Origin: a virus
DNA length: 22,078 nt
Virus record (IMG/VR): IMGVR_UViG_3300006790_000129
Span: 1 to 22,078 of that record
Reading direction: 5' to 3' (one strand)
Under the pieces are notes generated by a model. The model was given only the letters and a program-made list of their open reading frames with translations. It did no database searches and was not told the DNA's origin. Made by a program: the position numbers and the translations under genes. Below, one piece after another: positions 10,101 through 18,997 of this stretch. Numbering within the stretch: the stretch's first letter is position 1; each line of letters opens with the position of its first letter.

Positions 10101-11142
10101 GATCTATGACGCTAGACTCCATTTTAGACAATAGGTAGTCTCCTACATCATCCAGGTTCTTAGAACGCTGTTCAGCGGATCTGGCGAGGTTCTCAAAGGT
10201 GTTACGTACAGCACTGTCCTTATACCTACCAGAGAGGTTAGCAAAGAACTCACCAGCTTGTTCATTCTTAGGAACCCACCTAGCCTGTTTCCAGGCACCA
10301 TGAGCAGCTCTTACAAACCTAGCACCAGCACCAATCAGTTCAACACCCATGTTAAGACCTGCACCTTCCTGTCGATTCTTATGACGGAAGGTATCGGGAC
10401 TATCGTTATCAGAGGTTGCCCACCAGTTAGGGATCCATTTAGTTTGATCAGGGAACCAATTCTTAAGGTTACCACCTAGGTTATGTTCCTCTTCCTGTTG
10501 AGAAGCGGTAGAGTCTACATAGACACCTACACCTACATCAACACCTAGGTTAGCAAGTAGTTTAAAAGCAGGGTCATTACCTAATGCTTGAAGACGTGCA
10601 GGTGCAATACCAGAGGCATGGACCTTCTTAGCAGCACCTTTAGCACCTTTAGTGTATAGGATAAGAGGAGCAAGTAGAGCAGTCAGGTCACGAGTAGCGT
10701 CCTGAAGTTCATTATCCATCTTCCTCCACCTAGGGATCTCATCATATCCCCAGATATTTGCCTTAGAGTTAATCTCATCAGCAAACCAGTCATGAACACC
10801 TGCTGCAATAGGTTCTACTACCTGTCCAATAGGACGCAGTGGAGAGTTAGTATTGGGATCCATGATAGATCCAGGTACATATCCAGCAGGTTCATACTCA
10901 CCAGGTTCCGCAGTAGGACCGATGATCTCACCTTCCCTGAGTTTCAGGTCACCTTTAGAATCGATGTTCTTAGGTTGTACTTGTCCAGGTTGTGGTTCTG
11001 GTTTACCAGCATCAAGGTCAGCTACCTCTTCTTGGATAGCTGCCTTTTCAGTCACCTCGTCTAGATGTAACTCGGCGTCTTTTTGTCGTTTTTCTTCTTC
11101 ATCCCAGTCTACGACTCGGCCTAAAGATGGGGAATAAGTCAT
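7099..11142 (-). CDS. gp16: gp16-like internal virion protein (DNA ejection)
   Basis: This 1347-residue protein is about the size of T7 gp16 (about 1318) and sits in the same slot, between the gp15-like and fiber genes. In T7, gp14, gp15 and gp16 leave the capsid and build a channel across the envelope for DNA entry. The first 100 residues are charged and proline-rich. Hydrophobic or glycine-rich stretches lie near residues 152-163 (DLTALLAPLILY), 264-280, and 678-695 (TPIAAAIGGVTGLL), and might contact membrane. The rest looks largely helical. Unlike T7 gp16, no N-terminal lytic transglycosylase motif is visible; that activity appears in the neighbouring gene. The start overlaps the previous stop (ATGA). 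Identity rests on position, size and composition. Confidence 0.8.
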   Translation of the reverse strand: MTYSPSLGRVVDWDEEEKRQKDAELHLDEVTEKAAIQEEVADLDAGKPEPQPGQVQPKNIDSKGDLKLREGEIIGPTAEPGEYEPAGYVPGSIMDPNTNSPLRPIGQVVEPIAAGVHDWFADEINSKANIWGYDEIPRWRKMDNELQDATRDLTALLAPLILYTKGAKGAAKKVHASGIAPARLQALGNDPAFKLLANLGVDVGVGVYVDSTASQQEEEHNLGGNLKNWFPDQTKWIPNWWATSDNDSPDTFRHKNRQEGAGLNMGVELIGAGARFVRAAHGAWKQARWVPKNEQAGEFFANLSGRYKDSAVRNTFENLARSAEQRSKNLDDVGDYLLSKMESSVIDQPIKGVHDMWDVAETGMRSVDEADVASAMVSAARIKDNIGTQYGRVANFISPAALKKAVDEGPEWLLDQVTDRIKQAGNFDYITSEGVKLSDKSIKSATTQLAETLMDPMADSGFIAKMVQKVPESIIRSGAVNDAVKGYMDKIYNLEKFQADALLQTSASGQIADMSDSLLENLDYLAADNLKDEIWDRVETLLNVKGLSDWNKQQDFYNPNFIERLASRFKNKPDAMAEFMSKNESARAIARTQIVGQSKQFLQTLKQINQEKPHFLKPMYEMYDATNGKVNTMYGLNKQFMQEMADASKLFVDPNPDMPNRMIQAGWANVMNSTLSGFGTPIAAAIGGVTGLLSKPATQMIGAVMSGDFYSMRRTFHAYSSLGQTMDAARRYAHDVYMKVSTEPEKYMELVRPDLQIQRDDRMQALRSYAEAALTDGNEGPAMLVEQLKQLEDLHQHPLMRWSGNTMSAMDAYVNAFMAQVQAKSDAFDFVEGRLSMDDIVRGSLGDQELYAEGFKRSYDNMFDADGVLTDQRVKYASQEINMQLNDGVSNALGQLTRYSPIMRSVFMFPRAQGNMLSLFAKYNPAQPLIGQFVGDLQAFTMKPLKEYSGPEIMEALQNRGIVDISPDAAMQKFIELRQEAKGRWAMGTLGVMGAWQAFTQDRITGDNTVYGEAGLDRQARQLGKPTRSYKIPGIEKWVSYEALGPVGDWLATTVNAMDNFDRLTEVQIEEIGNKLAFVAGAAIKDKNAMMNFQVVNDILSGNEGALNRYLAGTFNNAIPGAGQRGEWGRLFSDTSREIERDIIGYARNRNKFADVFVPEDARLPESTDWIYGKPVGHNPSFMTRVWNTYNKGAMISDDMGPEARFLDVVGFNSMPQFNESPEGIPYTNTERAELYHMVGKDGLFLQTIRNVMKRAEKEGSLERLMDLKSDWWNTSDRVPKDKFMGIHNELAYGLNVAVSAARGRLSTRDRIEHQSWINNVNEARAATGQEPLSSQAENFLLNLPTR

Positions 11143-14100
11143 TGGTTAAAATCGAAGTGTCCGTCGTGTCCATCATAGACAAGGTTAATCCATCCATACT
11201 TAGCACCATTTGCCTTAATCCATGCCTTAGAGGCACCATGGATATCAACAGCATTACCAGTTAAGTGATTAGAGGTAGGTGATGCACCAGGTAGAGAGTT
11301 GTTCTTAGTTTGACTTCTCTGTGCAGAGACGATATCAGACCACTTAACTTGACCGTTAGAGTCTTGGACCATCTGTGCTAGTGCTTGTAGGGCTGGTTCA
11401 GCGAGTACTACCGGACGACCATGTGCATCTTGTGCACCAACGATAGTATAACCTTGACCGGTATCAGGGTGAGCTACTTGTCTAGCAGCAAACTTACCAC
11501 GCATGGCAAGGTTACTGGAGAATACAGAACGATCTCCAAACCTAGCAAGTTGTTTTTTAATCTTACGTAAATAGTCTTGTGCAGGTTCACGGAACTGAGG
11601 AACACCATTCACTACAGGAATGTACTCTTCACCCCCAGCAGTCTGTAGACCACCGTTATAGGCAGCGAGAGCGAAGTCTTCCTGATACTGTGGTGCAACA
11701 CCTCTCAGTTTGGCTTGTTGCAGCATCTCATTATAGACCTGCATAGCGTAGTCAGCGTTACCTTGGATATCACCAGGTTTATAAACGTAGGCACCTTGAT
11801 CAACATGGTATTGGTTAATCTGGAATGCACCGTAGTCCTGACCGTTAAAGTCTTGGTGAGTAGGTCCAATGTCCCTAAAGTTAGTTTCAACACCAGCAAT
11901 GGCAGCAACCAATGCAGGACGTTGACCACCTGTGGTAGCAGCTTTAACTACTACATCTCCCATACCATTAGGTACAAGAGTAGGAATAAACTCTCCTGCT
12001 TGTGAACCTGCTCGGGATACCTGATTACCTGTACGTGCACGTTGTAGTGCTCTCAGGGACTCAGTAACCTCAGGTGATGCACCTTGAGTCTGTTCCAGGG
12101 AAGGAGGTGGCGGTAGTTCATCAAGTCCCCTAGCAGCACGTAGACGGTTTGTAACGTCCAAGGGATTACCTAGACTAGGATCTAGGTCAACCATACGGTC
12201 TACCAGTGGGTGAGGTCTCCAGGTACTACTGTCGTACCCTACACCATTCTGTTCTAGTTTTGCCGTAGAGATATAAGGTTGGCCTTCCTTATTATCGATT
12301 TGCGAGGCGCCATACTCTGTCCAATCCTTATCGAACTTTTTGATTGTTTCAGCGGCCGCAGCACTACTCGCAGTGACTTTCCCAAGTTCTTGTTGTAAGT
12401 ACCCAGGGAATGCACCTTTAACACCGGGAGCATAGATACCGAAAGGCTTAGCACGATCAAGACCATTCTTGCGTGCTTCTGCCATGACAGTCGCCATAGC
12501 TGCGTTAGCCGCTCCACGGGGATCATTTGCGTATTTCTCATCAGATAGTATCAGTTGTTGGGTCTGCGCCTTAACTTGCTTGAGTAGGTCATAGACAAGC
12601 AGTTCAGCGGTGGTGGAAAGATCCTCATCTTTACCAAGGTCAGCAGCAATCGCCCTAACCTCTCCACGGATAGCAGTCTCCTGCTTAGTGAAGTTATCAG
12701 TAGCAGCATTGGCTCTTTCAATGTTGGTTACATCTCCCCTGTATTCAGTAAAGAGGCGACCACCCATTGACTTGAGTTGTTCCATTGTGATGGTACCATC
12801 AGCAATACCTTGGATAACAACTTTCTTATTTGATTCGTAGTTCTCAGTCTGTTGAGAGAACATCTTATAGTTCTTTTCAAGCTTACTAGACAACCCGTTA
12901 CCACCAGGAATCTGGGCAAGTTGTCGTTGTGCGTTCTTATAATCCTCCTCAGTAAAAGATTCACCTTTAGTCATGCGGTCAAGCATCATTTGGTTAATCT
13001 TCTCTTCCTCTTGTTTCCAGACCGCTGTGCCTGCTTTTTCCTGATCTGTCAGTTTCTCTGTCTGGTACTCATTAGCTTTAGCCAGCAGGTCAGCGTACAT
13101 CTTAGGACGTGCTTCTGCCCAGGTCTTACTAGGATCTAGTGGATCATAGTTATTTTCAAACTGTTGTTTAACAGCAGTCTGATCCATCATCCCAGTCTTT
13201 ACCCAACCTTCCAGAGTAGATTGAGTAGACTTCCAAGCGTCATTATAACTAGGTACCTTACCTTCATCTGTAAGTTGAGAAGCATGAGTTCTCCACAGAG
13301 AGTTAAGGTCAGCTACCTTACCAGAACGTACATTTGCTAATGCTGTAATATCAGCTACTTGTTTGTTGTTCTGGGATTGGTTAATGACAATCTCTTTCTT
13401 ACGACCTGCTACATAATCCTGTAGGGTAGCACGAGCACCATCTTTACCTCCAAGGAATGAATCCTCTAGGAAACCAGGGTCAGCACCTGCAATACCATAG
13501 TCCTGCATGAGATCAGCAAACACCGCTTGAGACGCAATGTTCACCTGTTCTACTGTTCTAGCAGTAGCAGGAGTGAAGGTCTGACCACCACTATCGATTA
13601 GTTTGATATCCTGATTAGAGGACATCTGTTGGCGTAAGTCGTTCTTAAAGTCCCCCTTACGGGTAGCCATCAATTGATTAGCGTAACCAATACGCTCAGA
13701 AGAACCCATACTACGGATGTTCTCTGACCGTGTATAGTCTCCCCATGTTTTCAAGTCAGCGATAGCCTCAGTCTGTGCTTCACCTTCTAGTTGAGCAGCT
13801 TGCTGCATCTTGAGTTGATACTCAGTAGCCTGTTCTTGTGTAAGACCGTTGTTAAGTTGGAGTACAGCACCGCGTGCTTGGTTGGCTTTTTGGTACTTTT
13901 GTAGTTGTCCCATTGCCATATCAACGAGTTTATCAGAAAACTTAAACAGTTTCTGCATCTCTGCGTTTTGACTGGCTTGAATTTGATCTAGTTTATTCTT
14001 CTCTCTTGCACGATTCTCAGCCGCTACCTGTTCATTAATAGTGAACTGGTTATAGTATGCCTGGTTACGTGCCTCTCCCTGTTGGTATTCACGTGTGATT

Positions 14101-14198
14101 TGAGATGCGATATCTGGTGCCTGAAACGGAGCGCCCGGTGTCTCGTAATTCACCGGGTTATACTCTGCTGGACCAAATACATCAAATGAAGAGGTCAT
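11139..14198 (-). CDS. gp15: gp15-like internal virion protein with transglycosylase-like and M15 peptidase-like domains
   Basis: This 1019-residue protein has a long helical, Q-rich N-terminal two thirds and a muralytic C-terminus. Residues about 755-860 resemble an SLT/lysozyme-like domain: VAAIAGVETNF with the likely catalytic Glu771, then YGAFQINQY, then LAAYNGG. Residues about 930-1019 resemble an M15 D,D/L,D-peptidase. SNHLTGNAVDIHG supplies His978 and Asp985, and the terminal GHFDF supplies His1014 as presumed zinc ligands. The canonical D-x-x-H before the last ligand is not obvious. Together they could locally cut glycan strands and peptide stems for DNA entry. T7 gp15 is about 747 residues and has no such domains, so gene order suggests enzymes moved here from gp16. 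Overlaps are ATGA at both ends. Confidence 0.87.
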   Translation of the reverse strand: MTSSFDVFGPAEYNPVNYETPGAPFQAPDIASQITREYQQGEARNQAYYNQFTINEQVAAENRAREKNKLDQIQASQNAEMQKLFKFSDKLVDMAMGQLQKYQKANQARGAVLQLNNGLTQEQATEYQLKMQQAAQLEGEAQTEAIADLKTWGDYTRSENIRSMGSSERIGYANQLMATRKGDFKNDLRQQMSSNQDIKLIDSGGQTFTPATARTVEQVNIASQAVFADLMQDYGIAGADPGFLEDSFLGGKDGARATLQDYVAGRKKEIVINQSQNNKQVADITALANVRSGKVADLNSLWRTHASQLTDEGKVPSYNDAWKSTQSTLEGWVKTGMMDQTAVKQQFENNYDPLDPSKTWAEARPKMYADLLAKANEYQTEKLTDQEKAGTAVWKQEEEKINQMMLDRMTKGESFTEEDYKNAQRQLAQIPGGNGLSSKLEKNYKMFSQQTENYESNKKVVIQGIADGTITMEQLKSMGGRLFTEYRGDVTNIERANAATDNFTKQETAIRGEVRAIAADLGKDEDLSTTAELLVYDLLKQVKAQTQQLILSDEKYANDPRGAANAAMATVMAEARKNGLDRAKPFGIYAPGVKGAFPGYLQQELGKVTASSAAAAETIKKFDKDWTEYGASQIDNKEGQPYISTAKLEQNGVGYDSSTWRPHPLVDRMVDLDPSLGNPLDVTNRLRAARGLDELPPPPSLEQTQGASPEVTESLRALQRARTGNQVSRAGSQAGEFIPTLVPNGMGDVVVKAATTGGQRPALVAAIAGVETNFRDIGPTHQDFNGQDYGAFQINQYHVDQGAYVYKPGDIQGNADYAMQVYNEMLQQAKLRGVAPQYQEDFALAAYNGGLQTAGGEEYIPVVNGVPQFREPAQDYLRKIKKQLARFGDRSVFSSNLAMRGKFAARQVAHPDTGQGYTIVGAQDAHGRPVVLAEPALQALAQMVQDSNGQVKWSDIVSAQRSQTKNNSLPGASPTSNHLTGNAVDIHGASKAWIKANGAKYGWINLVYDGHDGHFDFNQ

Positions 14199-14938
14199 CC
14201 TAGTTTAGATAAAAGTTCTTTGTGTCTGGCTTGTTGTCCCATATGTGAGGCAATACCTAAGCCAGCCTGGATTCCAGCTTGACCAATTTCCATCCACATA
14301 TCTGTGCTGGAAGGTTTCTGGATATAAGGCATTTGAGACAAGGTAGGTAGTCCTGGCATCTGTCCTAGTTGTGGAGCCACAGAAGTTCGTGCACCCACGA
14401 GATAGTTTTCGTGAGCAATCTTCTTCTGTAACATTTCATTACTAAGATCAAATGCATCAATACGACCTGTCAATTCTTTAGCCATCGTTGCTCTATTCAG
14501 TCCTAGTTGGACAATACCTTGACGATCCAACCTTCTGGCTGAAGCACCACTCCGTCCACTAGCTGCTGCTAGACCTGATTTCTTGGCTAATTGAATCTCA
14601 TCTGACTGGTCTTTGAATGCCAGTTGATTCATCACCTCCTCCATCTGGAGTTGGCGTTGTTGATATACGTCCCTGAAGTACTCAGCGTTATAGTTCAGCT
14701 GTTCCTTACCCTGTGCTACAGTAGCTAGGAAAGCATCTACAGCGTTCTGATTAGCAGCTTGGGTCCTTTGAGCTGACTGTTGCCAGCTGGTAAGTTGTGA
14801 CCATCGCTTTTGATTGCTTGAAGACTTGGCTAATCTTTTCTGTTCGCTGTAGTGTCGTTGTTTTTGTTGGTTACCTAGATAAGATTTACCTGCTGAATAG
14901 GCAAACTGAGCACCCAACATAGCTAATTGTAGTGCCAT
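14195..14938 (-). CDS. gp14: gp14-like internal virion protein
   Basis: This 247-residue protein sits between tail tube B and the gp15-like protein, the place of T7 gp14 (196 residues). Gp14 is the ejectosome component thought to sit in the outer membrane. The N-terminus (ALQLAMLGAQFAYSAGKSYLG) is small-residue-rich and mildly hydrophobic. The middle is glutamine-rich and helical, with a GLAAASGRSGASARRLDRQG segment comparable in layout to the 'GSS-x-DR' segment of T7 gp14. The C-terminus has another glycine/alanine stretch (GQAGIQAGLGIASHMG). A strong AGGAGG site five bases before the ATG supports this start. The ATG shares one base with the upstream TAA. Confidence 0.78.
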   Translation of the reverse strand: MALQLAMLGAQFAYSAGKSYLGNQQKQRHYSEQKRLAKSSSNQKRWSQLTSWQQSAQRTQAANQNAVDAFLATVAQGKEQLNYNAEYFRDVYQQRQLQMEEVMNQLAFKDQSDEIQLAKKSGLAAASGRSGASARRLDRQGIVQLGLNRATMAKELTGRIDAFDLSNEMLQKKIAHENYLVGARTSVAPQLGQMPGLPTLSQMPYIQKPSSTDMWMEIGQAGIQAGLGIASHMGQQARHKELLSKLG

Positions 14939-17900
14939 TAACTCCTCCTATAGGATAGGTTTGTGTACTCTCCTTCCCAGGTCATAGAAATAAGAGTCAC
15001 AGGGAGAGGATATTCTGATTTTAAATGTATATTGGTATTGATATTACGATCGTATACTGGTAAAGTAATAGTATCTATGTTTAAAATAGGGGCATTATTA
15101 AGATCATATGAGTCACAATAACGTGTCTCCTGACCACTTGTCCAGGTATCTCTACCTACCCTATCTAATTCAAACTCGTATGTACCTACTCGTGCCATGT
15201 TAAACTTACACCTATGTAGTACAAGACTACCATTTACATCGGATCTAGTGTTCTGTCCTGCTGCTCTGACAGGATATATTGTAGGCATCTCTACATTGAG
15301 ATGGTACTCATAACCAACCCAGACATCCAGGTCAGTCACTTTAATAGTAATAACTGAGCTAGTAGCTTTATCTATCCGAACAGTAGTATCGTTAGTATAG
15401 CCAATGCCGATATCGGAAATAACAAGTTTGGTAATCTTTCCGTTTTCAACCTCACCCGAAAGTCTGAGACCAGAACCAGCACCAGAAATAACAGTAGTTG
15501 GTTCCTGAGAGAACTTACCATCCGGTAGACCCGTCGCTGTATCCGTAGTAATCTCTGCTTTAATCTGTTCTGACCAGTTTCCATCTAGAGTGATCTCATT
15601 GTATGCAGCATTAAATTGGTTAGGTGGTGCAGTACTAGTTTTTACATCAACACATTGTTCATCAACACCGTTACCAATTTGGAAACATTTAACAGTGGTG
15701 CTAGTACCATCTACTTTCGTCTGATCATAAGTCCAAGCAGTACCGTTATAACCTATATCTGTAGTGGAGAATTTAGTAACACCATTACTATAAGTTAATT
15801 TACTATGTGGTACTTTTACTTTATTGTCCAGTCTAATAACATCGTGGTAATCTACATCTTTATAGTTGAAGGTGAAGTCAGAAGTTTTTAAGTCCATCTT
15901 CTGGAAGGTGACAATATTGTTACCATTCCGTACAACCCCGTACCAGGTGTCTTTAATGATCGTATGGTAGATTACCCCACCAGTCATCTCAAACTTGAAC
16001 CAGGCCGATTGTAGACGCCTCTCAGAGGTGTTGAAGTATCTGTATCCCCAGATAGTTTTATCGTCATCCTTACAAGTCAGTACAACTGCATTGTTTTTAG
16101 AGGTAGCGATGCGGTTAATACCTGTAGGATAGAGAGAAGAAATAATCTTACTCTGTTCAATTACCTCAGGCTGACCTTCCCTAGCAGGGTTAGCCATTTC
16201 ATATAACCTAGAGTTAGAACTCTCGTCATTCAAAAAACCAATAGTAGTTCCTAGAGTGAATGGAGGTACGTTTTCGTTATAGTTATATGCTGAGACAAAG
16301 TTGATCTTAGCAGTCTCCGCTGACAATACATCATTATCTGTAGTTAGCATGTACTGCTCTGTCTTAGAAAACAACATAAGACCAGCATTAACTTCTATAC
16401 TATCGAAGAGAGTAGCAGCAGAAGTAGATGAAGTACGTAAGTCAATTGGATCTTTAGGAGTCACAGCTAGTGCTGTAGATACCCAGAAGTTAAGGAAATC
16501 CTCAGGTCTGCTTAGTATAATATCTTGTTTACTGAGGAAACCTAGACGGTTTCTGAATAGACATACGTTGTTAATACGTGAGTTTAGGAATGAAGGATTA
16601 GGGTTACTATTTTCATCACCAATTAACCTATCATCATAGTTACCAGGAGTGAACATAAAACTAAGGTCACTCATACCAACTAGTATATGAGGCATAGTAG
16701 TCTTATCAAACCTATAATAACCAGTAATGTTCTTATCGGTATTAGGCCATGCTCTCCACTCAGTCCATACACCCTGTCCATCAGTACCATTAGAACCTTC
16801 AAACTTTACATAATAGTCATCTTCTAAGGTACCACTGTTGATAATCTTAAGTCGGTAACCATCACTACACTGGTCAGGTAAAGCAGTAATGTCCTGTACT
16901 TCATCAGTAAATACACTAAGCAATTGACGGTCTGGTGTTTCTAATGAGAAGACATCAGTACCTACACCTAACTTAGAAATAGTTAGAGTTAGGTCATCAG
17001 TACCGTCAGTACCACCTAAAGCAGAACCTAAGATAGTTTCAGTATCACTGACAATATAAGATGTACCACTTTCCAAAACAAGAACACTATTCGCAGCTAC
17101 ACCACCATTGGTATCGATAGTAACACGTACTTTAAGACCCTTACTACCTACAGTAAGGTCGTAACTTGTATCCGTTGGATTATAAGTAGAAGCTGCCTTA
17201 GAAGGGTTAGTTACAGCAGTGGCAGTATCAGTAGATACACCTGTAATATAAATACCATTACCAATCTTCTGACCATTGTACCCTGCTGCACCAATTTTAA
17301 ACAGTAGATCTTCTAGGACCTCATCTGTATTAGCAGTCTTACTAGTCTCTGCACCTACGATTGGTATAACAGTACCAGTATCTTGTATGATGTTAAACTG
17401 ATATACCTGTTCAAATCCAAGTTGTAGAACCTCTAGAAAACCTTCTGCAATTTTATCTGGTTCTTTAACAGTAGTATCGAGTTGAGTAACAACACTCTTA
17501 TTTACAATTATAGTAGTGTCATTAACTGTAAGTGTTTTGAAGATACTAGAATCACCAGGTTTTTGAGCAAACTCTTTCAGATATACAGAGTTAGTACCAG
17601 GTACTCTAGGTTGTATTACACTCCCGTACTCACCGATAGGTAGGGCGTAGGGTGAGATGTAATCACTGTCGTAATTAACACGACACTCTTCACCTGCAAT
17701 ACCTTCATAGTATGTAATAGTAGATGTCTTACTAGATATGACTACATCACCAGTATCACCACTCTTCCAGTTAGAACCTGGATCATTGATATAGACGGCA
17801 AGCATTTTACCATCAGCGTCAGTCCTACAATTAACTTTAAGACCGGTTCCACTACCAGATGGGTTGGTTACTGTTACGTTATTATAGTTAGCATCGTAGT

Positions 17901-18303
17901 TAGGGAAACTAGAATCTAGACCCTGTACATTTTTATCGTACCCGGTTCCTGCAGAGGTTACATTAACGTAACCCCTAGTAGGACTGTTAGGTGCTCCGGG
18001 GTAACGGTTGATAGGACCGTCAACAAGACGCCACACTTGTACGGTACCGTTGGCACTACCAGGTAGAATACGGGCAATGTACTGTTGATCATCAGCTTTA
18101 TAAATAGAGAACCAGTGCCCTTCATGGGCTGTTGCTCCTATCATCTCACGTATGTGTGCGGTACCAGGACGTTTAGATAACATCCTAGTAACGTCAGGAA
18201 CACCATTAACCAAATCACGTACTTGCCCTTGGCTCTTAAGTTGATCCGGTTGTTCTGAGATACCTAGGACATAGTTAGGTACAGTTTGGCTAATACTACT
18301 CAT
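14938..18303 (-). CDS. gp12: tail tubular protein B (nozzle), gp12-like
   Basis: This 1121-residue protein is the T7 gp12-type tail nozzle at the distal end of the tail, where fibers attach. The N-terminus (SSISQTVPNYVLGISEQPDQ, then a KRPGT motif) parallels T7 gp12. The core has NRLGFLSKQDIILSRPEDFL and DPIDLRT, and the C-terminus has MTWEGEYTNLSYRRS, matching the T7 'WEGNYLRRS' ending. It is over 300 residues longer than T7 gp12 (about 794). Part of the extra length is three glycine-rich beta modules near residues 112-192, 384-430 and 935-985. Their pattern is roughly G-x-GL-x-V ... G-x-x-Y-x-x-x-D. The start overlaps the tail tube A stop (ATGA). Confidence 0.93.
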   Translation of the reverse strand: MSSISQTVPNYVLGISEQPDQLKSQGQVRDLVNGVPDVTRMLSKRPGTAHIREMIGATAHEGHWFSIYKADDQQYIARILPGSANGTVQVWRLVDGPINRYPGAPNSPTRGYVNVTSAGTGYDKNVQGLDSSFPNYDANYNNVTVTNPSGSGTGLKVNCRTDADGKMLAVYINDPGSNWKSGDTGDVVISSKTSTITYYEGIAGEECRVNYDSDYISPYALPIGEYGSVIQPRVPGTNSVYLKEFAQKPGDSSIFKTLTVNDTTIIVNKSVVTQLDTTVKEPDKIAEGFLEVLQLGFEQVYQFNIIQDTGTVIPIVGAETSKTANTDEVLEDLLFKIGAAGYNGQKIGNGIYITGVSTDTATAVTNPSKAASTYNPTDTSYDLTVGSKGLKVRVTIDTNGGVAANSVLVLESGTSYIVSDTETILGSALGGTDGTDDLTLTISKLGVGTDVFSLETPDRQLLSVFTDEVQDITALPDQCSDGYRLKIINSGTLEDDYYVKFEGSNGTDGQGVWTEWRAWPNTDKNITGYYRFDKTTMPHILVGMSDLSFMFTPGNYDDRLIGDENSNPNPSFLNSRINNVCLFRNRLGFLSKQDIILSRPEDFLNFWVSTALAVTPKDPIDLRTSSTSAATLFDSIEVNAGLMLFSKTEQYMLTTDNDVLSAETAKINFVSAYNYNENVPPFTLGTTIGFLNDESSNSRLYEMANPAREGQPEVIEQSKIISSLYPTGINRIATSKNNAVVLTCKDDDKTIWGYRYFNTSERRLQSAWFKFEMTGGVIYHTIIKDTWYGVVRNGNNIVTFQKMDLKTSDFTFNYKDVDYHDVIRLDNKVKVPHSKLTYSNGVTKFSTTDIGYNGTAWTYDQTKVDGTSTTVKCFQIGNGVDEQCVDVKTSTAPPNQFNAAYNEITLDGNWSEQIKAEITTDTATGLPDGKFSQEPTTVISGAGSGLRLSGEVENGKITKLVISDIGIGYTNDTTVRIDKATSSVITIKVTDLDVWVGYEYHLNVEMPTIYPVRAAGQNTRSDVNGSLVLHRCKFNMARVGTYEFELDRVGRDTWTSGQETRYCDSYDLNNAPILNIDTITLPVYDRNINTNIHLKSEYPLPVTLISMTWEGEYTNLSYRRS

Positions 18304-18944
18304 CGTTGAAGTGCTCGGAAGGGAGAATAGGGAACGTAACTAGTACCATCTGGCCAACCCATCATGGTATAGTCACCCTGATTACATTCGTATTCCATAC
18401 AAGCAGCCATTGCTTGTGCTTCTTGTTGTTGAAGCATTTGCATTAGTTGTGGGTTTTGTACCAACTGTGTGGCTGCACGTACTTGTGCTTTGTAGATGAC
18501 ATACCTACGGAATACAGGTGGTAGTTCATCAAATGGGTAGAGGTAAGTAACCTCCATCACAACCTTACCATTACTATTAACGAGGTTGTGTGCTCTATCA
18601 AATTTAAAAGTGTGTTGTATTTTATCGTACAGTTTTCCTTCTTTCCAGATAGTATCTGTAGTACGTTGATAGAACTCACCTTGGATGTCCATCCTTAACA
18701 CATTGTTAGGGATGACAATCTCATCATCAATGTTAGGTTCAATCTCTACATACTTCTCACGATTGAATACCCATCCATGGTTCTGTACATCTCGGGTACA
18801 TTCCTGTAGGATCTGATAAACAAAAGAGATCTCAGGGTTTTCGTAGTCTAGTTTATTAATTGGAGATTGACCGATCGCTCCCAGTATTTGATTGACTGCG
18901 GATAATTCGTTATCGGTCTGAAATTGGGCAGCGGAAAAGGTCAT
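18300..18944 (-). CDS. gp11: tail tubular protein A (adaptor), gp11-like
   Basis: This is the T7 gp11-type adaptor between portal and nozzle. NELSAVNQILGAIGQSPI aligns with the T7 'ELSAVNDILASIGEPPV' block, and VQNHGWVFN with 'IQSRGWTFN'. C-terminal FRRYVIYKAQVRAATQL and CMEYECNQGDYTM also match family blocks. I chose the internal ATG giving MTFSAAQFQTDNELSAVN (214 residues). The longer in-frame start at 18971 lies inside the stem of the preceding terminator and would add an atypical GAFFIPIL leader. Neither start has a good Shine-Dalgarno. Expression must depend on terminator read-through or an unseen promoter. Confidence 0.92.
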   Translation of the reverse strand: MTFSAAQFQTDNELSAVNQILGAIGQSPINKLDYENPEISFVYQILQECTRDVQNHGWVFNREKYVEIEPNIDDEIVIPNNVLRMDIQGEFYQRTTDTIWKEGKLYDKIQHTFKFDRAHNLVNSNGKVVMEVTYLYPFDELPPVFRRYVIYKAQVRAATQLVQNPQLMQMLQQQEAQAMAACMEYECNQGDYTMMGWPDGTSYVPYSPFRALQR

Positions 18945-18956
18945 AAGAATAGGTAT

Positions 18957-18989
18957 AAAAAAAGCCCCCATCTCGTGAGAGACAGGGGC
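18957..18989 (-). terminator. strong intrinsic terminator after the capsid block (T-phi position)
   Basis: On the minus strand GCCCCTGTCTC pairs with GAGATGGGGGC: an 11-bp stem with two G-U pairs, loop TCAC, followed at once by seven T residues. It starts eight bases after the stop of the 154-residue gene. The plus-strand side has no T tract, so it acts only on late transcription. T7 places its main terminator T-phi between genes 10 and 11, the same position relative to capsid and tail tube A. Confidence 0.9.
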
Positions 18990-18997
18990 AGTATAAA

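Noticed and set aside
10792-11137. Two overlapping plus-strand frames opposite the start of the gp16-like gene
   Set aside because: Antisense shadows with arginine/serine-rich translations and no initiation signals.
18945-18971. Longer N-terminus for the gp11-like protein starting at 18971
   Set aside because: The ATG is inside the terminator stem, and the extra residues (MGAFFIPIL) do not resemble the family's start.
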